Positions 1-9,228 of a stretch of 46,763 nucleotides of DNA are shown here, in pieces (position 1 is the first letter of the stretch; every line of letters begins with the position of its first letter). The stretch is from Bacillota bacterium (GTDB lineage Bacteria > Bacillota > Clostridia > Lachnospirales > Lachnospiraceae): contig JAEWPQ010000313.1 in assembly GCA_023460575.1 (NCBI GenBank), forward strand, positions 1 to 46,763, read 5' to 3'. The notes beneath the pieces were generated by a model. That model was not told the DNA's origin, made no database searches, and was given only the letters and a program-made list of their open reading frames with translations. A program made the translations under genes and the position numbers.

Positions 1-2138
1 ATGAACTGGGAATTGAATCCATCCCCAGTGAATCAGAGTGCTATCCGGCCAAAATCGCCCATGGCCATGTGGAATGGCTGATTAAGCAGGGAATCAAAAC
101 CATTTTTTATCCCTGCATCCCATACGAACGGAACGAAAGTCCGGACGCAGGCAATCACTTTAACTGTCCGATTGTCACCTCCTACGCGGAAAATATTAAA
201 AATAACGTAGAAGGAATTAAAACAGAATCGATCCGTTTCTTAAATCCATTTATGGCATTTACCAATGAAGAAGTATTAACCAGACGTTTAACGGAAGTCT
301 TTACCAGGGAATTTGGCATCCCTGCATCGGAAGTTGCTGACGCTTCCCATAAGGCCTGGCTGGAACTCATGGCATCCCGTACGGATATGGAGAAAAAAGG
401 TGAGGAAACCTTACAGTGGTTAAAGGAGAACAACAGGCACGGCATCGTACTGGCAGGCCGGCCTTACCATGTTGATCCGGAAATCAATCACGGAATTCCT
501 GAACTGATTACTTCCTATGGTTTTGCGGTGCTGACTGAGGATTCCATCTCTCATCTGGCTGACATTGAGCGGCCGATGGTAGTAACGGACCAGTGGATGT
601 ATCATACCCGGCTTTACCGGGCTGCCAGCCTGGTGAAAAAGGAAGATAACTTAGACTTAATTCAGCTTAATTCCTTTGGCTGCGGTCTGGATGCCGTTAC
701 CACGGATCAGGTTAATGATATCCTGACCGGATCCGGCAAAATTTATACAGTATTAAAAATAGACGAAGTAAATAACTTAGGTGCTGCAAGAATCCGTGTC
801 CGTTCTCTTATTGCAGCCTTAAAGGTCCGTGACAAACGGCATTTTGAGCATAAAGTGGTCTCCAGCGCTTATAACCGGGTCGTTTTTACCAGGGAGATGA
901 AAAAAGAATATACCATTCTTTGTCCTCAGATGTCTCCTCTGCATTTTGATCTTTTACAGCCCGCGATCCGGGCATTCGGCTACCGTATCGAGGTTCTGCA
1001 GAATGATAACCGTTCTGCCATTGACACAGGCTTAAAATACGTTAATAACGATGCCTGTTACCCCTCTCTCATCGTAGTCGGCCAGATCATGGAAGCACTT
1101 CTTTCCGGCAAATATGATTTAGACCGTACTGCTGTGTTTATGAGTCAGACCGGAGGCGGCTGCCGTGCTTCAAACTATATCGGATTTATCCGCAGAGCCC
1201 TTGATAAGTCAGGCATGAGCCAGGTACCTGTGATTTCAGTCAATGCAGGCAACATGGAGTCCAATCCCGGCTTTACCATCTCACTGCCGCTGCTGACAAA
1301 AGCGATGCAGGCGGTGGTATACGGAGATATATTTATGAGAGTGCTGTATGCCACACGGCCATACGAAAAGATACCTGGTTCAGCCAACTCCCTTCATGAA
1401 AAATGGAAAGAGCGCTGTATTGTATCTCTGTCAAAGAAGTCGGCTGATATGATGGAGTTCTCACGTAACATTAAGGGCATCATCAGAGATTTTGACAGTC
1501 TGCCAAGAAACTCCGTGAAAAAGCCGAAGGTTGGTATCGTAGGTGAGATACTGGTGAAGTTTTCTCCTCTTGCCAATAACCGGATTGTAGAACTGCTGGA
1601 GGCGGAAGGTGCCGAGGCCGTTATGCCGGATCTAATGGACTTTTTACTGTACTGCTTTTATAACACAAACTTTAAGGCAGATTTTCTGGGAGGAAAAAAA
1701 TCAACTGCATTCCTGTCCAATATGGGGATTTCCCTTTTGGAATTCTTCCGTAAGACTGCCAAACGGGAGCTGGAAAAGAGTAAGAACTTTACTGCTCCGG
1801 CTCATATCAGAAACCTTGCTGATATGGCTAACGGCTTTGTCTCCATCGGTAATCAGACCGGAGAGGGCTGGTTTCTAACCGGAGAGATGCTGGAACTGAT
1901 CCATACCGGCACCAATAATATTGTGTGCACCCAGCCTTTTGGCTGCCTCCCCAATCATATTGTGGGAAAAGGCGTAATCAAGGAGTTAAGAAAAGCATAT
2001 CCTGATTCCAATATCATTGCTGTGGATTATGATCCGGGTGCCAGTGAAGTAAATCAGTTAAACCGCATTAAGCTCATGCTTTCAACCGCACAGAAGAATC
2101 TTTTAAAAGAACAGAATACTGCTCACGGACATGAATAA
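1..2138 (+). CDS. Acyl-CoA dehydratase activase-related protein (DUF2229/HgdB-like), 5' truncated
   Basis: The reading frame is open from the window edge (first whole codon at base 3), so this is the C-terminal ~710 residues of a protein that in this family is about 1,400 residues. Just inside the edge is the segment SESECYPAKIAHGHVEWL, typical of the DUF2229 part of proteins that join a BadF/HgdC-type ATPase activator to a 2-hydroxyacyl-CoA dehydratase-like module. Conserved cysteine motifs follow, including NDACYP, GGGCRASN and QPFGCLPNH, the last near the C-terminus and followed by DYDPGASE. These cysteines probably hold iron-sulfur clusters. Known relatives couple ATP hydrolysis to electron transfer into radical dehydratases; the substrate here cannot be read. 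A GTG at 69 is internal, not the start. A strong hairpin terminator follows the stop. Family assignment is firm, function is not. Confidence 0.88.
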   Translation, partial: ELGIESIPSESECYPAKIAHGHVEWLIKQGIKTIFYPCIPYERNESPDAGNHFNCPIVTSYAENIKNNVEGIKTESIRFLNPFMAFTNEEVLTRRLTEVFTREFGIPASEVADASHKAWLELMASRTDMEKKGEETLQWLKENNRHGIVLAGRPYHVDPEINHGIPELITSYGFAVLTEDSISHLADIERPMVVTDQWMYHTRLYRAASLVKKEDNLDLIQLNSFGCGLDAVTTDQVNDILTGSGKIYTVLKIDEVNNLGAARIRVRSLIAALKVRDKRHFEHKVVSSAYNRVVFTREMKKEYTILCPQMSPLHFDLLQPAIRAFGYRIEVLQNDNRSAIDTGLKYVNNDACYPSLIVVGQIMEALLSGKYDLDRTAVFMSQTGGGCRASNYIGFIRRALDKSGMSQVPVISVNAGNMESNPGFTISLPLLTKAMQAVVYGDIFMRVLYATRPYEKIPGSANSLHEKWKERCIVSLSKKSADMMEFSRNIKGIIRDFDSLPRNSVKKPKVGIVGEILVKFSPLANNRIVELLEAEGAEAVMPDLMDFLLYCFYNTNFKADFLGGKKSTAFLSNMGISLLEFFRKTAKRELEKSKNFTAPAHIRNLADMANGFVSIGNQTGEGWFLTGEMLELIHTGTNNIVCTQPFGCLPNHIVGKGVIKELRKAYPDSNIIAVDYDPGASEVNQLNRIKLMLSTAQKNLLKEQNTAHGHE

Positions 2139-2152
2139 TGCTCCGTTTATGC

Positions 2153-2197
2153 AAAAATATACCGGAAGCCTGCTTATAGGCATTCCGGTATATTTTT
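2153..2197. terminator. Bidirectional hairpin terminator between convergent genes
   Basis: Near-perfect inverted repeat: AAAAATATACCGGAA plus GCCT pairs with AGGC plus TTCCGGTATATTTTT around a short loop. A-rich and T-rich flanks suit termination in both directions. It sits between the dehydratase-activase stop and the stop of the convergent DUF6179 gene, whose stop codon lies inside the right flank. Confidence 0.85.
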
Positions 2198-3059
2198 AAC
2201 TGTTTTTCACTGCCAGCACTGTCTGAAGGCAGTGATAGTTTCGTGCATGCCGTAATTCAAAGCTATAATTTCTCATATCCTCTTTTAAATAATTTCCCAG
2301 TTCTTTATTTCCCTCATATGCAAAGTCCACCAGTTCATCCACGTATCTCTTTAAATGCTCCTCTAAATTCTCTCTTGTGTTTCCACTGATAAAATTCTCC
2401 AGTCGTGTCATTTCCTCCTCAGAATATCCATTTAAATCAATGGTTTTTCCTGCGATCCGGCAGCCTAATACGTTTCTTAACGCAATAGAAGCGAGATTAA
2501 TAATCAGTTCTTCATAATCACCGGAATAGGCATTCATCACGTATCTGATATACTCCTCAGGCAGTTTCGCCAAAAACTTCTGTTCCATATATGCGCAGTT
2601 TACATAGACTTCCATAAGATCGGCACCGCACAGAGTTTCAAAAGGAATAAGCACAGGATAATCCAGCGTAAGTATATGGTTCATAGGATCAAAACGCGGA
2701 TCGTAATACAGGAAAAATCCCGGCAAACCTTTTTGAAAGGTATCATAACAGCACCGATTACCATAATGCCGAAACTCCTTCATCATGAGGTTATAATTCT
2801 GTCTGATTTCAGCTACCTTTTCTATGAGTATTTCATATCCCTGCCTGTAGACCGTATCTGCCGACAGGGAAGAATGTTCTGCAACAAGACCCTGAGCGCC
2901 AGCCCCTGCTTTTTCATATTCTTCCATACAATAAATTACGGCTCCCATCAGCTGCCTGGCCTTCTCATAAGAGATTGACGTACTTTCATTCCCTGTATAG
3001 CGGGCTGCCAGCTTTGCCACAACAGGCATAAGCTCCTCTTTGCTATATCTCATCATCAT
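2196..3059 (-). CDS. DUF6179 domain-containing protein
   Basis: A soluble protein of about 288 residues with no signal peptide or membrane segment. It resembles the uncharacterised DUF6179 family of Clostridia, for example in the stretch around FDPMNHILTLDYP. Translation probably starts at one of three consecutive ATG codons (3059, 3056, 3053) that follow an AGGGAAG ribosome site. The frame is open further upstream, but that part overlaps the preceding gene in another phase and looks non-coding. The start overlaps the end of the DUF6323 gene, so the two are probably translationally coupled. The function is unknown; pairing with DUF6323 suggests that the two products act together. Confidence 0.75.
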   Translation of the reverse strand: MMMRYSKEELMPVVAKLAARYTGNESTSISYEKARQLMGAVIYCMEEYEKAGAGAQGLVAEHSSLSADTVYRQGYEILIEKVAEIRQNYNLMMKEFRHYGNRCCYDTFQKGLPGFFLYYDPRFDPMNHILTLDYPVLIPFETLCGADLMEVYVNCAYMEQKFLAKLPEEYIRYVMNAYSGDYEELIINLASIALRNVLGCRIAGKTIDLNGYSEEEMTRLENFISGNTRENLEEHLKRYVDELVDFAYEGNKELGNYLKEDMRNYSFELRHARNYHCLQTVLAVKNS

Positions 3060-3504
3060 CTTCTTCCCTGCTGTCATGCAGACCAAATCTGGATTTCCGC
3101 GCAAACACCTCCAAAGAGGTATCTTCCAGATAATCCACAGATCCCTGACAGGGACCATCAAACTGCTCCTTCATGAATTCAATCAGTTCATCGTCGGTTA
3201 TTTCGTCCAGAGTTTCATTTTTATATAAGTAAAATATTTCCTGCAGACGCCCCAGGGTATCCGTATAGTTATCCTGATAAATATACGGCGAATCACAGAA
3301 GGAAAATATAAGCTTTGGCAGAATCCCTTCACCAAATTCCACCCTTTCCTGTTTTTTTAAAATATTTTTTCTCTCTGTTAAAAGCAGCGCTGCATCTTCC
3401 TCTGACAGCTTAAGACCAAACTGTCCGGTATATTCATTTGCAGCATTTAATTTTGCAAGTGAAGTCCTGTCATCTCCCTGCACCAGCCATTTCTCATTAT
3501 CCAT
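3043..3504 (-). CDS. DUF6323 family protein
   Basis: An acidic soluble protein of about 153 residues, with no catalytic motif that I recognise. It resembles DUF6323, a small Firmicutes family encoded beside DUF6179. The start MDNEKW at 3504 is chosen because AGAGAGGAG lies seven bases upstream; the nine extra codons upstream have no ribosome site. The C-terminus is a run of acidic residues (EEDDDE) encoded by the same bases that hold the ATG run of the DUF6179 gene. A TATAAT at 3588-3593 on this strand could be its -10 box, but no good -35 accompanies it. Confidence 0.72.
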   Translation of the reverse strand: MDNEKWLVQGDDRTSLAKLNAANEYTGQFGLKLSEEDAALLLTERKNILKKQERVEFGEGILPKLIFSFCDSPYIYQDNYTDTLGRLQEIFYLYKNETLDEITDDELIEFMKEQFDGPCQGSVDYLEDTSLEVFARKSRFGLHDSREEDDDEI

Positions 3505-3563
3505 AGTCGTACTCCTCTCTGATAAATTCAAAGTTTACGCCTGTCACAGGTGAATTACAAGAC

Positions 3564-3592
3564 TTGAAAAAAAGTTGTTTTTGTGGTATTAT
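3564..3592 (+). promoter_or_regulatory. Sigma-A-like promoter directed antisense to the histidine kinase gene
   Basis: TTGAAA at 3564-3569 and TATTAT at 3587-3592 are separated by exactly 17 bases. A transcript from here would run into the 3' end of the histidine kinase gene on the opposite strand, and no plus-strand gene follows. The -10 box overlaps a minus-strand TATAAT (3588-3593) that could serve the DUF6323 gene. It may be functional or a by-product of the AT-rich gap. Confidence 0.4.
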
Positions 3593-3618
3593 ATTACCAT
3601 CAGATAAAGCAATTATTC

Positions 3619-4893
3619 TTATTTCAACGGAAATTTTATTATCACCATATAGCTGCTGTCGTGGCTGCTCACTTCACATACCCCACCCATTTTGTCCATC
3701 ATTGATTTGATATTATTAACCCCCATTTTTGTGCTTTCCCCATTATTTCTTAATGGAGATATTCCATTTATAAACCATAATTCCACCTGGTTTTTCTGGT
3801 ATTTAATTTCAATTATAACCGGCTTATCCATGTCAGCATATTTTATGATATTCGAGCTGATATTGTTGACGATTCTTATGATATAATCAATGGACACTGC
3901 TATCTTGACCGGTTCCCATATAACACGGCAATCCGTATAAAAACCCTGGCTTTCTAAGAACATAATCATGTCAGAGATGACATCCTCCATGATATACTGC
4001 AGCATCTGGGGATCTTCCAGTTCTTCCTTCTTTTCTTCTGCAACCAGTACACTTTCAAACAGCTGATCCGATAGCACTTTCATCTGTTTTGCCTTTTCTG
4101 TACATTTATTCACATACTGCCTCTGCTTTTCCACGTCAGGAACCTTTCCGTTGGACAGAAGTTCAAGATAGATCATTAAAGCGGTAAGAGGTGTTCTCAA
4201 ATCATGTGACAAGCCGGTTACCAGGCTCTTATTGGCAGCACGCAGCTTCTCCCTCATCTCCATATTCTCTTTTAAAGATAGCCTCATCTCATTTAATCCC
4301 TGGGCAAGCGAAGTAAGCTCATCCGACCCTCTGATGGATATTGCCTTATTCAGTGAACCGCCCTTTAGAACCTTTACTTCCCGCTCCAGAAGAGTAATGT
4401 ATGTGATCTTTTTCTCCATAAAACCGATACAGACTGCTAAAAATACCAGTACTGCAATGATCAGGGTTATGGTCATGGCGGTGAGATAAAACTGGTATCC
4501 AAAGAATCCGTCCAAATACACCTTGGCTGTTCCATCCTGAAATTGAATATCAAAATAAGGCTGACTCTTATAATAGTCGCTATCGCTCATGATCGAATCA
4601 TATATGACGCGGTCATCTCTGTATATAGTTATATATACCATATTCTGACGTTCTATCCACTCGTCAAGCGCTGCCTTGTCCCAGGAATTCACATGATTCT
4701 TTGTTACATAATCCTGAAACTGATCTGCACTCTTCTTTTGCGCTCCGGCTACAAAAGCCTTACTTGTAAAATAAGAATCCAGCCATCTCTGAGATAGCTG
4801 ACCCACTCCCATATAGACAAGGACCGCCAGAATTCCTGCTCCTACAATCACCAATGAAAACTGCAGTTTCATGCTATGCCATCTTTTATTCAA
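3619..4893 (-). CDS. Two-component sensor histidine kinase
   Basis: Membrane sensor kinase of about 424 residues. Segments in order: membrane helix ~11-30, extracellular sensor ~31-134, second helix ~135-157, HAMP linker ~158-212, then a HisKA dimerisation helix with the phospho-accepting histidine at ~230 in SHDLRTPLTA. An ATPase domain follows with the N-box around NNISSNIIKYAD and a glycine-rich KMGVNNIKSM segment. The start is a TTG that overlaps the regulator's stop by eight bases and has AAAGGGG seven bases upstream; an ATG at 4872 is the alternative. It is partner to the adjacent OmpR-type regulator. The genomic setting next to a MacB-type exporter and an SLH protein suggests that it senses envelope stress or an excreted compound, which is inference. 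Confidence 0.93.
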   Translation of the reverse strand: MNKRWHSMKLQFSLVIVGAGILAVLVYMGVGQLSQRWLDSYFTSKAFVAGAQKKSADQFQDYVTKNHVNSWDKAALDEWIERQNMVYITIYRDDRVIYDSIMSDSDYYKSQPYFDIQFQDGTAKVYLDGFFGYQFYLTAMTITLIIAVLVFLAVCIGFMEKKITYITLLEREVKVLKGGSLNKAISIRGSDELTSLAQGLNEMRLSLKENMEMREKLRAANKSLVTGLSHDLRTPLTALMIYLELLSNGKVPDVEKQRQYVNKCTEKAKQMKVLSDQLFESVLVAEEKKEELEDPQMLQYIMEDVISDMIMFLESQGFYTDCRVIWEPVKIAVSIDYIIRIVNNISSNIIKYADMDKPVIIEIKYQKNQVELWFINGISPLRNNGESTKMGVNNIKSMMDKMGGVCEVSSHDSSYMVIIKFPLK

Positions 4894-5590
4894 AACGGTA
4901 CCCCTTTCCCCATACTGTCTTTATATGTACCGGCTCCTGGGGGTTCACCTCTATCTTCATTCTCAGCTTACGGATATGAACCATAACCGTACTGTTGGAT
5001 GTATAAAAATAAGGCTCTTCCCATATGCTTTCGTACAGGTTCTGGGCTGAAAAAACACGTTTCGGGTGCTTCATCATCAGGAGCAGAATTTTATATTCTA
5101 TGTCCGTTAATTCTTTTTCCTCTTCTCCCACCCAGACCTCATTAAACTCTTCATTGATACGAATATCATACAGCTCCAGCCATTTTTCCTTTGGGAAAAC
5201 ATCTGTGAGCTCCTTTCCTTTGTACACCCGGTATCTTCTTAGAAGTGCCTGCACTCTTGCCAGAAGCTCTGAATAAGAAAAGGGCTTGGAAAGATAATCA
5301 TCTCCGCCTGCCATAAGACCAATTAATTTATCCGACTCCTGTGTTTTAGCCGTAAGAAATAAAACAGGAACAAAAGACCGTTTTCGTATTTCCCTGCAGG
5401 TCTTTAATCCGTTCATACCGGGCATCATAACATCTAATATAACCATATCCGTATCTTCTGTCAGAAGGTCCAGGCCTTCTTTTCCATTCCTGGCTTCTTC
5501 TACCAGATAATTCTGGCTTTCTAAAAGAATTCTTACTCCTTCCCGGATATCCTCATCATCTTCAATAATCAAAATTTTTAATTGCTCCAT
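4886..5590 (-). CDS. OmpR/PhoB-family response regulator
   Basis: About 234 residues. The receiver domain (1-120) has the acidic pocket IIEDDED, the phospho-acceptor Asp53 in VILDVMMPG, and Thr80/Lys82 in LTAK. A winged-helix DNA-binding domain (~140-230) ends in the typical IKTVWGKGYRF. The start at 5590 is set by the GGAGGAAGG ribosome site; ten upstream codons are ignored. The gene overlaps the kinase start, forming a coupled pair. A promoter of its own lies at the end of the upstream permease gene. Likely targets are this operon and the control region before the SLH gene. Confidence 0.94.
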   Translation of the reverse strand: MEQLKILIIEDDEDIREGVRILLESQNYLVEEARNGKEGLDLLTEDTDMVILDVMMPGMNGLKTCREIRKRSFVPVLFLTAKTQESDKLIGLMAGGDDYLSKPFSYSELLARVQALLRRYRVYKGKELTDVFPKEKWLELYDIRINEEFNEVWVGEEEKELTDIEYKILLLMMKHPKRVFSAQNLYESIWEEPYFYTSNSTVMVHIRKLRMKIEVNPQEPVHIKTVWGKGYRFE

Positions 5591-5666
5591 CGTATTCCTT
5601 CCTCCCCCAGCAGTTCTCATCTTAACTTCCAGCTTAAAAATCCGGGTTTTCCACTTACTGATAAAA

Positions 5667-5695
5667 ATTATACTACTCGCTTCTTAATGCATCAA
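5667..5695 (-). promoter_or_regulatory. Internal promoter for the two-component pair
   Basis: On the minus strand, TTGATG (5695-5690), a 17-base spacer and a perfect TATAAT (5672-5667). It overlaps the last codons and stop of the permease gene and lies about 80 bases before the regulator's start. It would let the regulator and kinase be expressed apart from the exporter genes. Confidence 0.6.
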
Positions 5696-6851
5696 TAGGA
5701 TTTAGTCCTGCTGCTCTCCTGGCGGGCATATATCCAAAAAACAATCCAATGGCAACGGAGACTCCAAATGCAATCAAAACAGCATTTAATGCAGGCACTG
5801 CCGTTATGTTAACCGCCTTCCCCACAACAGCTGTTGCACCGCATCCAAATATTATTCCAATGATTCCTCCAATCGAACTGGTAACTGCTGCCTCAATAAT
5901 AAACTGCTGCATAATGGCCCCTTTATTCGCTCCAAGGGATTTGCGGATTCCAATCTCTCTGGTGCGCTCCGTCACAGAAACCAGCATGATATTCATTACT
6001 CCCACGCCTGCTACCAGCAAAGATATTCCGGCAATCCCTCCTGCCAGTCCGCTTATCATTGCCATCTGCTTATTCATGGAATCAAGAATTTTGCTCATAG
6101 CCATGACACGGACAAGATCTTTATTTTTAAGAATATCCAGCAGAAATTTATGAATCAGTTCAACGCCTTCATTTGCCTTTGACACATTACTGACAGTAAA
6201 TATGTAATCTCCTATATTGGCATTTTTTTCTATTTTAACCGCAACAGTATAAGGAATCCACACAAAATCATCTTCTCCTCCGCTTTCTGAATACTGCTTA
6301 TTTTTTGTCTCATATACACCAGCAATATCAAACGTGTTTTCTCCTATTTTTATTTTTTTACCTACCGCATTTTCCTCACTTCCATATAGCTTCTTTGCCA
6401 CATATCCCCCGATCACACAAATCCTCTGTCTGGATTCAATGTCGGAATAAAGTATGGATCGTCCTGCTTTAAGCTTCAGTCCTTTCATATCTCCATACTG
6501 CTCACTGCAGCCTGTAACCGCTGTATATTTAAGTGATTCTTCACCGCTTCGTACTTTCCCGGAAACATTCACAACAGGACTCATGCGTTGAAAAATATTG
6601 GTATTCTCTTCATAAAAACCATACATCTGCCCACTGTTTACGGACCTTGATGAAAGGTTTGTCACATTGACCTGTATCTGATTGGCTCCCATATCAGAAA
6701 AGCTTTTAATTACACTGTCCATGTAACCATTAATAAGGCTCACCAGGACAATGACAGCCGCTACTCCGATTATGATTCCGAGCATTGTCAGAAAAGAGCG
6801 CATTTTATTGCCCCATATACTTCTCAGTGCAAGTTTAAAGGATTGTCGCAT
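5673..6851 (-). CDS. MacB/FtsX-type ABC exporter permease
   Basis: Permease of 392 residues in the MacB topology: one N-terminal helix (~18-42, in MLGIIIGVAAVIVLVSL), a large extracellular MacB_PCD domain (~45-260), and three C-terminal helices (~265-300, ~325-350, ~355-380). The segment VTERTREIGIRKSLGA before the third helix is a family hallmark. Such permeases do not form a classic channel but transmit ATPase movements outward, expelling peptides, macrolides or lipoproteins. The start overlaps the end of the ATPase gene by 17 bases. With the ATPase and the HlyD-type adaptor it forms a Gram-positive MacAB-like exporter. Confidence 0.92.
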   Translation of the reverse strand: MRQSFKLALRSIWGNKMRSFLTMLGIIIGVAAVIVLVSLINGYMDSVIKSFSDMGANQIQVNVTNLSSRSVNSGQMYGFYEENTNIFQRMSPVVNVSGKVRSGEESLKYTAVTGCSEQYGDMKGLKLKAGRSILYSDIESRQRICVIGGYVAKKLYGSEENAVGKKIKIGENTFDIAGVYETKNKQYSESGGEDDFVWIPYTVAVKIEKNANIGDYIFTVSNVSKANEGVELIHKFLLDILKNKDLVRVMAMSKILDSMNKQMAMISGLAGGIAGISLLVAGVGVMNIMLVSVTERTREIGIRKSLGANKGAIMQQFIIEAAVTSSIGGIIGIIFGCGATAVVGKAVNITAVPALNAVLIAFGVSVAIGLFFGYMPARRAAGLNPIDALRSE

Positions 6852-7596
6852 AATCTACTGCCTTTCCGTCAAAATTAATTTTTCCATCTGCAATGCGGAT
6901 AATCCGTTTCGCTTCCAATGCGATGGTATTGTCATGAGTGATCATTACAATGGTATTGCCTTCCTCATTGATCTGCTTTAAAAAATCCAGCACATCCCTG
7001 CTGGTCTTGGAATCAAGAGCTCCTGTAGGTTCATCTGCTAAAATCAGGGAAGGATTTCCAGAAAGTGCCCGGGCAATGGATACTCTCTGCTGCTGCCCTC
7101 CGGAGAGCTGACCCGGAAGATTTCTCCACTTTTCTGCCAGCCCCACTTTCTTTAATGCCTGGAGCGTGCGCTCTTTGCGTTCTCCGGCTTCTACTCCTGC
7201 ATAGAGAAGGGGAAGCTCCACATTTTCAGCTATATTTAACTTGGGAAGCAAATTGTATTGCTGAAAGATAAAACCAATCATCTCATTCCGGATACGGGCC
7301 AGCTGTTTGTCTCCCATCTCCCGTACCGGTTCTCCTCCTAAGTAATATTCTCCTTTGGATGGGACATCGAGAGCTCCGATGATATTCATCAGTGTTGATT
7401 TACCGCTGCCTGACTTTCCTACAATTGCAGCAAATTCTCCTTTTCCGATGGTAAGGTTTACATCGTCGTTGGCATAGATTTCTTCTCCTCCAAGGTTATA
7501 AATCTTATAGATATGGTCCAGCTTAATTAATTCGCTGTCTGCACAGGTTCCTATATGTTCCCTGCTGTCTTTTCTTTTATTCCCCAGCCTCACCAT
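6835..7596 (-). CDS. MacB/LolD-type ABC exporter ATPase
   Basis: About 253 residues with all ABC motifs: Walker A GKSGSGKST, Q-loop FQQYNLLP, signature LSGGQQQR, Walker B LILADEP and the H-loop around ITHD. The start at 7596 is chosen because GGGAGG lies eight bases upstream; the longer open frame runs back into the adaptor gene. It overlaps the adaptor's 3' end by 20 bases and the permease start by 17, so all three are coupled. It powers the adjacent permease. Confidence 0.94.
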   Translation of the reverse strand: MVRLGNKRKDSREHIGTCADSELIKLDHIYKIYNLGGEEIYANDDVNLTIGKGEFAAIVGKSGSGKSTLMNIIGALDVPSKGEYYLGGEPVREMGDKQLARIRNEMIGFIFQQYNLLPKLNIAENVELPLLYAGVEAGERKERTLQALKKVGLAEKWRNLPGQLSGGQQQRVSIARALSGNPSLILADEPTGALDSKTSRDVLDFLKQINEEGNTIVMITHDNTIALEAKRIIRIADGKINFDGKAVDYATIL

Positions 7597-9211
7597 CAGG
7601 CCCACCTCCCATGTCTTCCATAAGATTTCCCATTGGCAATTCCGTTTCTGTCTGGGCAGCATATACCTCAGCCCCTTCTGTCAGACCGTTTTTTATCTCC
7701 ACAGCATCTGCACTGATCAGCCCGGTCTCTACCTTTACCGCCCGAAAGCCGGCGGGTACATCACCCTGACTTTCCAAGACTTTATCATCTTTTATATAAA
7801 CCAGATTTCCCCGCATGAGTGCAGCTGAAGGTATCAGCAGGACATCCTCTGCACTACCAATGGAAATCACCCCCTGCACATTAATACCCGGAATCAGATC
7901 CTCTTTATTATCCAGAGTGACAATAACCGGATAGGTGCTCACCCCATTGGTCACTGTACTTTCCAGGCTTACATTGGTGACAGTCGCGGGATACGTTTTC
8001 CCCGGGTAGGCATCTGCGGTCACAGCCACTTTCTGCCCTGTTTTTACCTTATGTATATCAAGTTCATCTACCGGCAGCTTAAAAGTCAGCTCGGAAAGAT
8101 CATAGATGACAGCAAGATCCGGATCGGTATTTGTATTTTTGCTTATGGTATCTCCGGCTTTATATTTTTTCGCGACGACCGTTCCGGAGATTGGAGCCTT
8201 AATCGTATAATTTTCATAATTTTTCTTAGTGCTGTCCAATTTATTCTTTGCTGACTCCGCATTTTCCTCTGCCTGGTTCATGGGATCTGTATAACTTTTC
8301 TTCAAATCATCTGCACTTTTCCCTGTGATACGAAACAGGGGGGTCCCCTTTTGCACATAATCTCCTTCATTTACAAGAAGGGTTTCTACTTCAACGGATA
8401 CAGGGATATCTGCCTCCATAGCGCTGTTTGTCTCCGGCTCGAAAGTTCCGTCTTCTGCTCCGGATACTCCTCCTACGGAAGCGGCGGCTTTTATTCCGTT
8501 AGTCAGACCTCCCGGATTTTGCACAGAGATGGTCACCCTTCGAACCAGTCTGCCGCCGGTCAGGGCAGTTTCCTGATTGGATACTGTTTCTACCGTACCC
8601 TGTATCTGCTCTCCGGTATCGGAAAGAGTTATGACGGCAGCCGCACCTGCTGCAAAAGCCGCGGCGTCTCCGGAAAGAAACGGTACTTTCACCTTCACCA
8701 CCTGGTCATTATAAAGATCTGCGATTTTCGTTCCATTATCCACTTTAGAGCCAGTTTTAATAAAAAGTTCCTTAATATATCCGGAGCTTTTTGCCTTATA
8801 GGTATTTCCGCTGTATTTCTGAACAGTATCTTCATAAAGCTTTCTCGCCTGTTCCAGAGAACTGTTTGCCCTGATTAATGAATTTTCAGTACCTGAGAGT
8901 TCCGAATCCATAGCCGATTTATTAATTTCATAAAGTATCTGTCCCTTTTCTACCTGATCTCCTTCTGAGAAACCGGCGGCTAAAATTTCCCCTTCCACCA
9001 TAGAGGTTATCTTATATGTATTTTTTGCAGCCAGGGTCCCAGACGCCTTCAATTCAGTAACAATATTTCCCTTTTTTACTACCGCCGTATTTACCGGAAT
9101 CTGATCGCCAGACATGGTGTTTTTTCCCATTTGCTTTACCGCCATAAATCCTGCTAATATGGCAGCTGCAGCTATGGTAATAAGCAGAATATTTCTTTTA
9201 TTTTTCTTCAT
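7577..9211 (-). CDS. HlyD/MacA-type membrane-fusion adaptor, unusually long
   Basis: About 544 residues with an N-terminal membrane anchor (~8-26). Two lipoyl/coiled-coil sections are visible instead of one: the first (~45-165) contains the half-motif GFSEGDQVEKGQILYEI, the second (~270-390) contains VNEGDYVQKGTPLFRI and APISGTVVAKKYKAGD. Beta-barrel and membrane-proximal segments follow. Firmicutes adaptors of this type are often near 400 residues. The start ATG at 9211 has GAGG nine bases upstream; TTG at 9232 and ATG at 9226 are alternatives. It should bridge the exporter to the cell wall. The C-terminal tail is Gly/Glu-rich. Confidence 0.88.
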   Translation of the reverse strand: MKKNKRNILLITIAAAAILAGFMAVKQMGKNTMSGDQIPVNTAVVKKGNIVTELKASGTLAAKNTYKITSMVEGEILAAGFSEGDQVEKGQILYEINKSAMDSELSGTENSLIRANSSLEQARKLYEDTVQKYSGNTYKAKSSGYIKELFIKTGSKVDNGTKIADLYNDQVVKVKVPFLSGDAAAFAAGAAAVITLSDTGEQIQGTVETVSNQETALTGGRLVRRVTISVQNPGGLTNGIKAAASVGGVSGAEDGTFEPETNSAMEADIPVSVEVETLLVNEGDYVQKGTPLFRITGKSADDLKKSYTDPMNQAEENAESAKNKLDSTKKNYENYTIKAPISGTVVAKKYKAGDTISKNTNTDPDLAVIYDLSELTFKLPVDELDIHKVKTGQKVAVTADAYPGKTYPATVTNVSLESTVTNGVSTYPVIVTLDNKEDLIPGINVQGVISIGSAEDVLLIPSAALMRGNLVYIKDDKVLESQGDVPAGFRAVKVETGLISADAVEIKNGLTEGAEVYAAQTETELPMGNLMEDMGGGPDGEAGE

Positions 9212-9228
9212 ATACTCAAGCCTCATTT

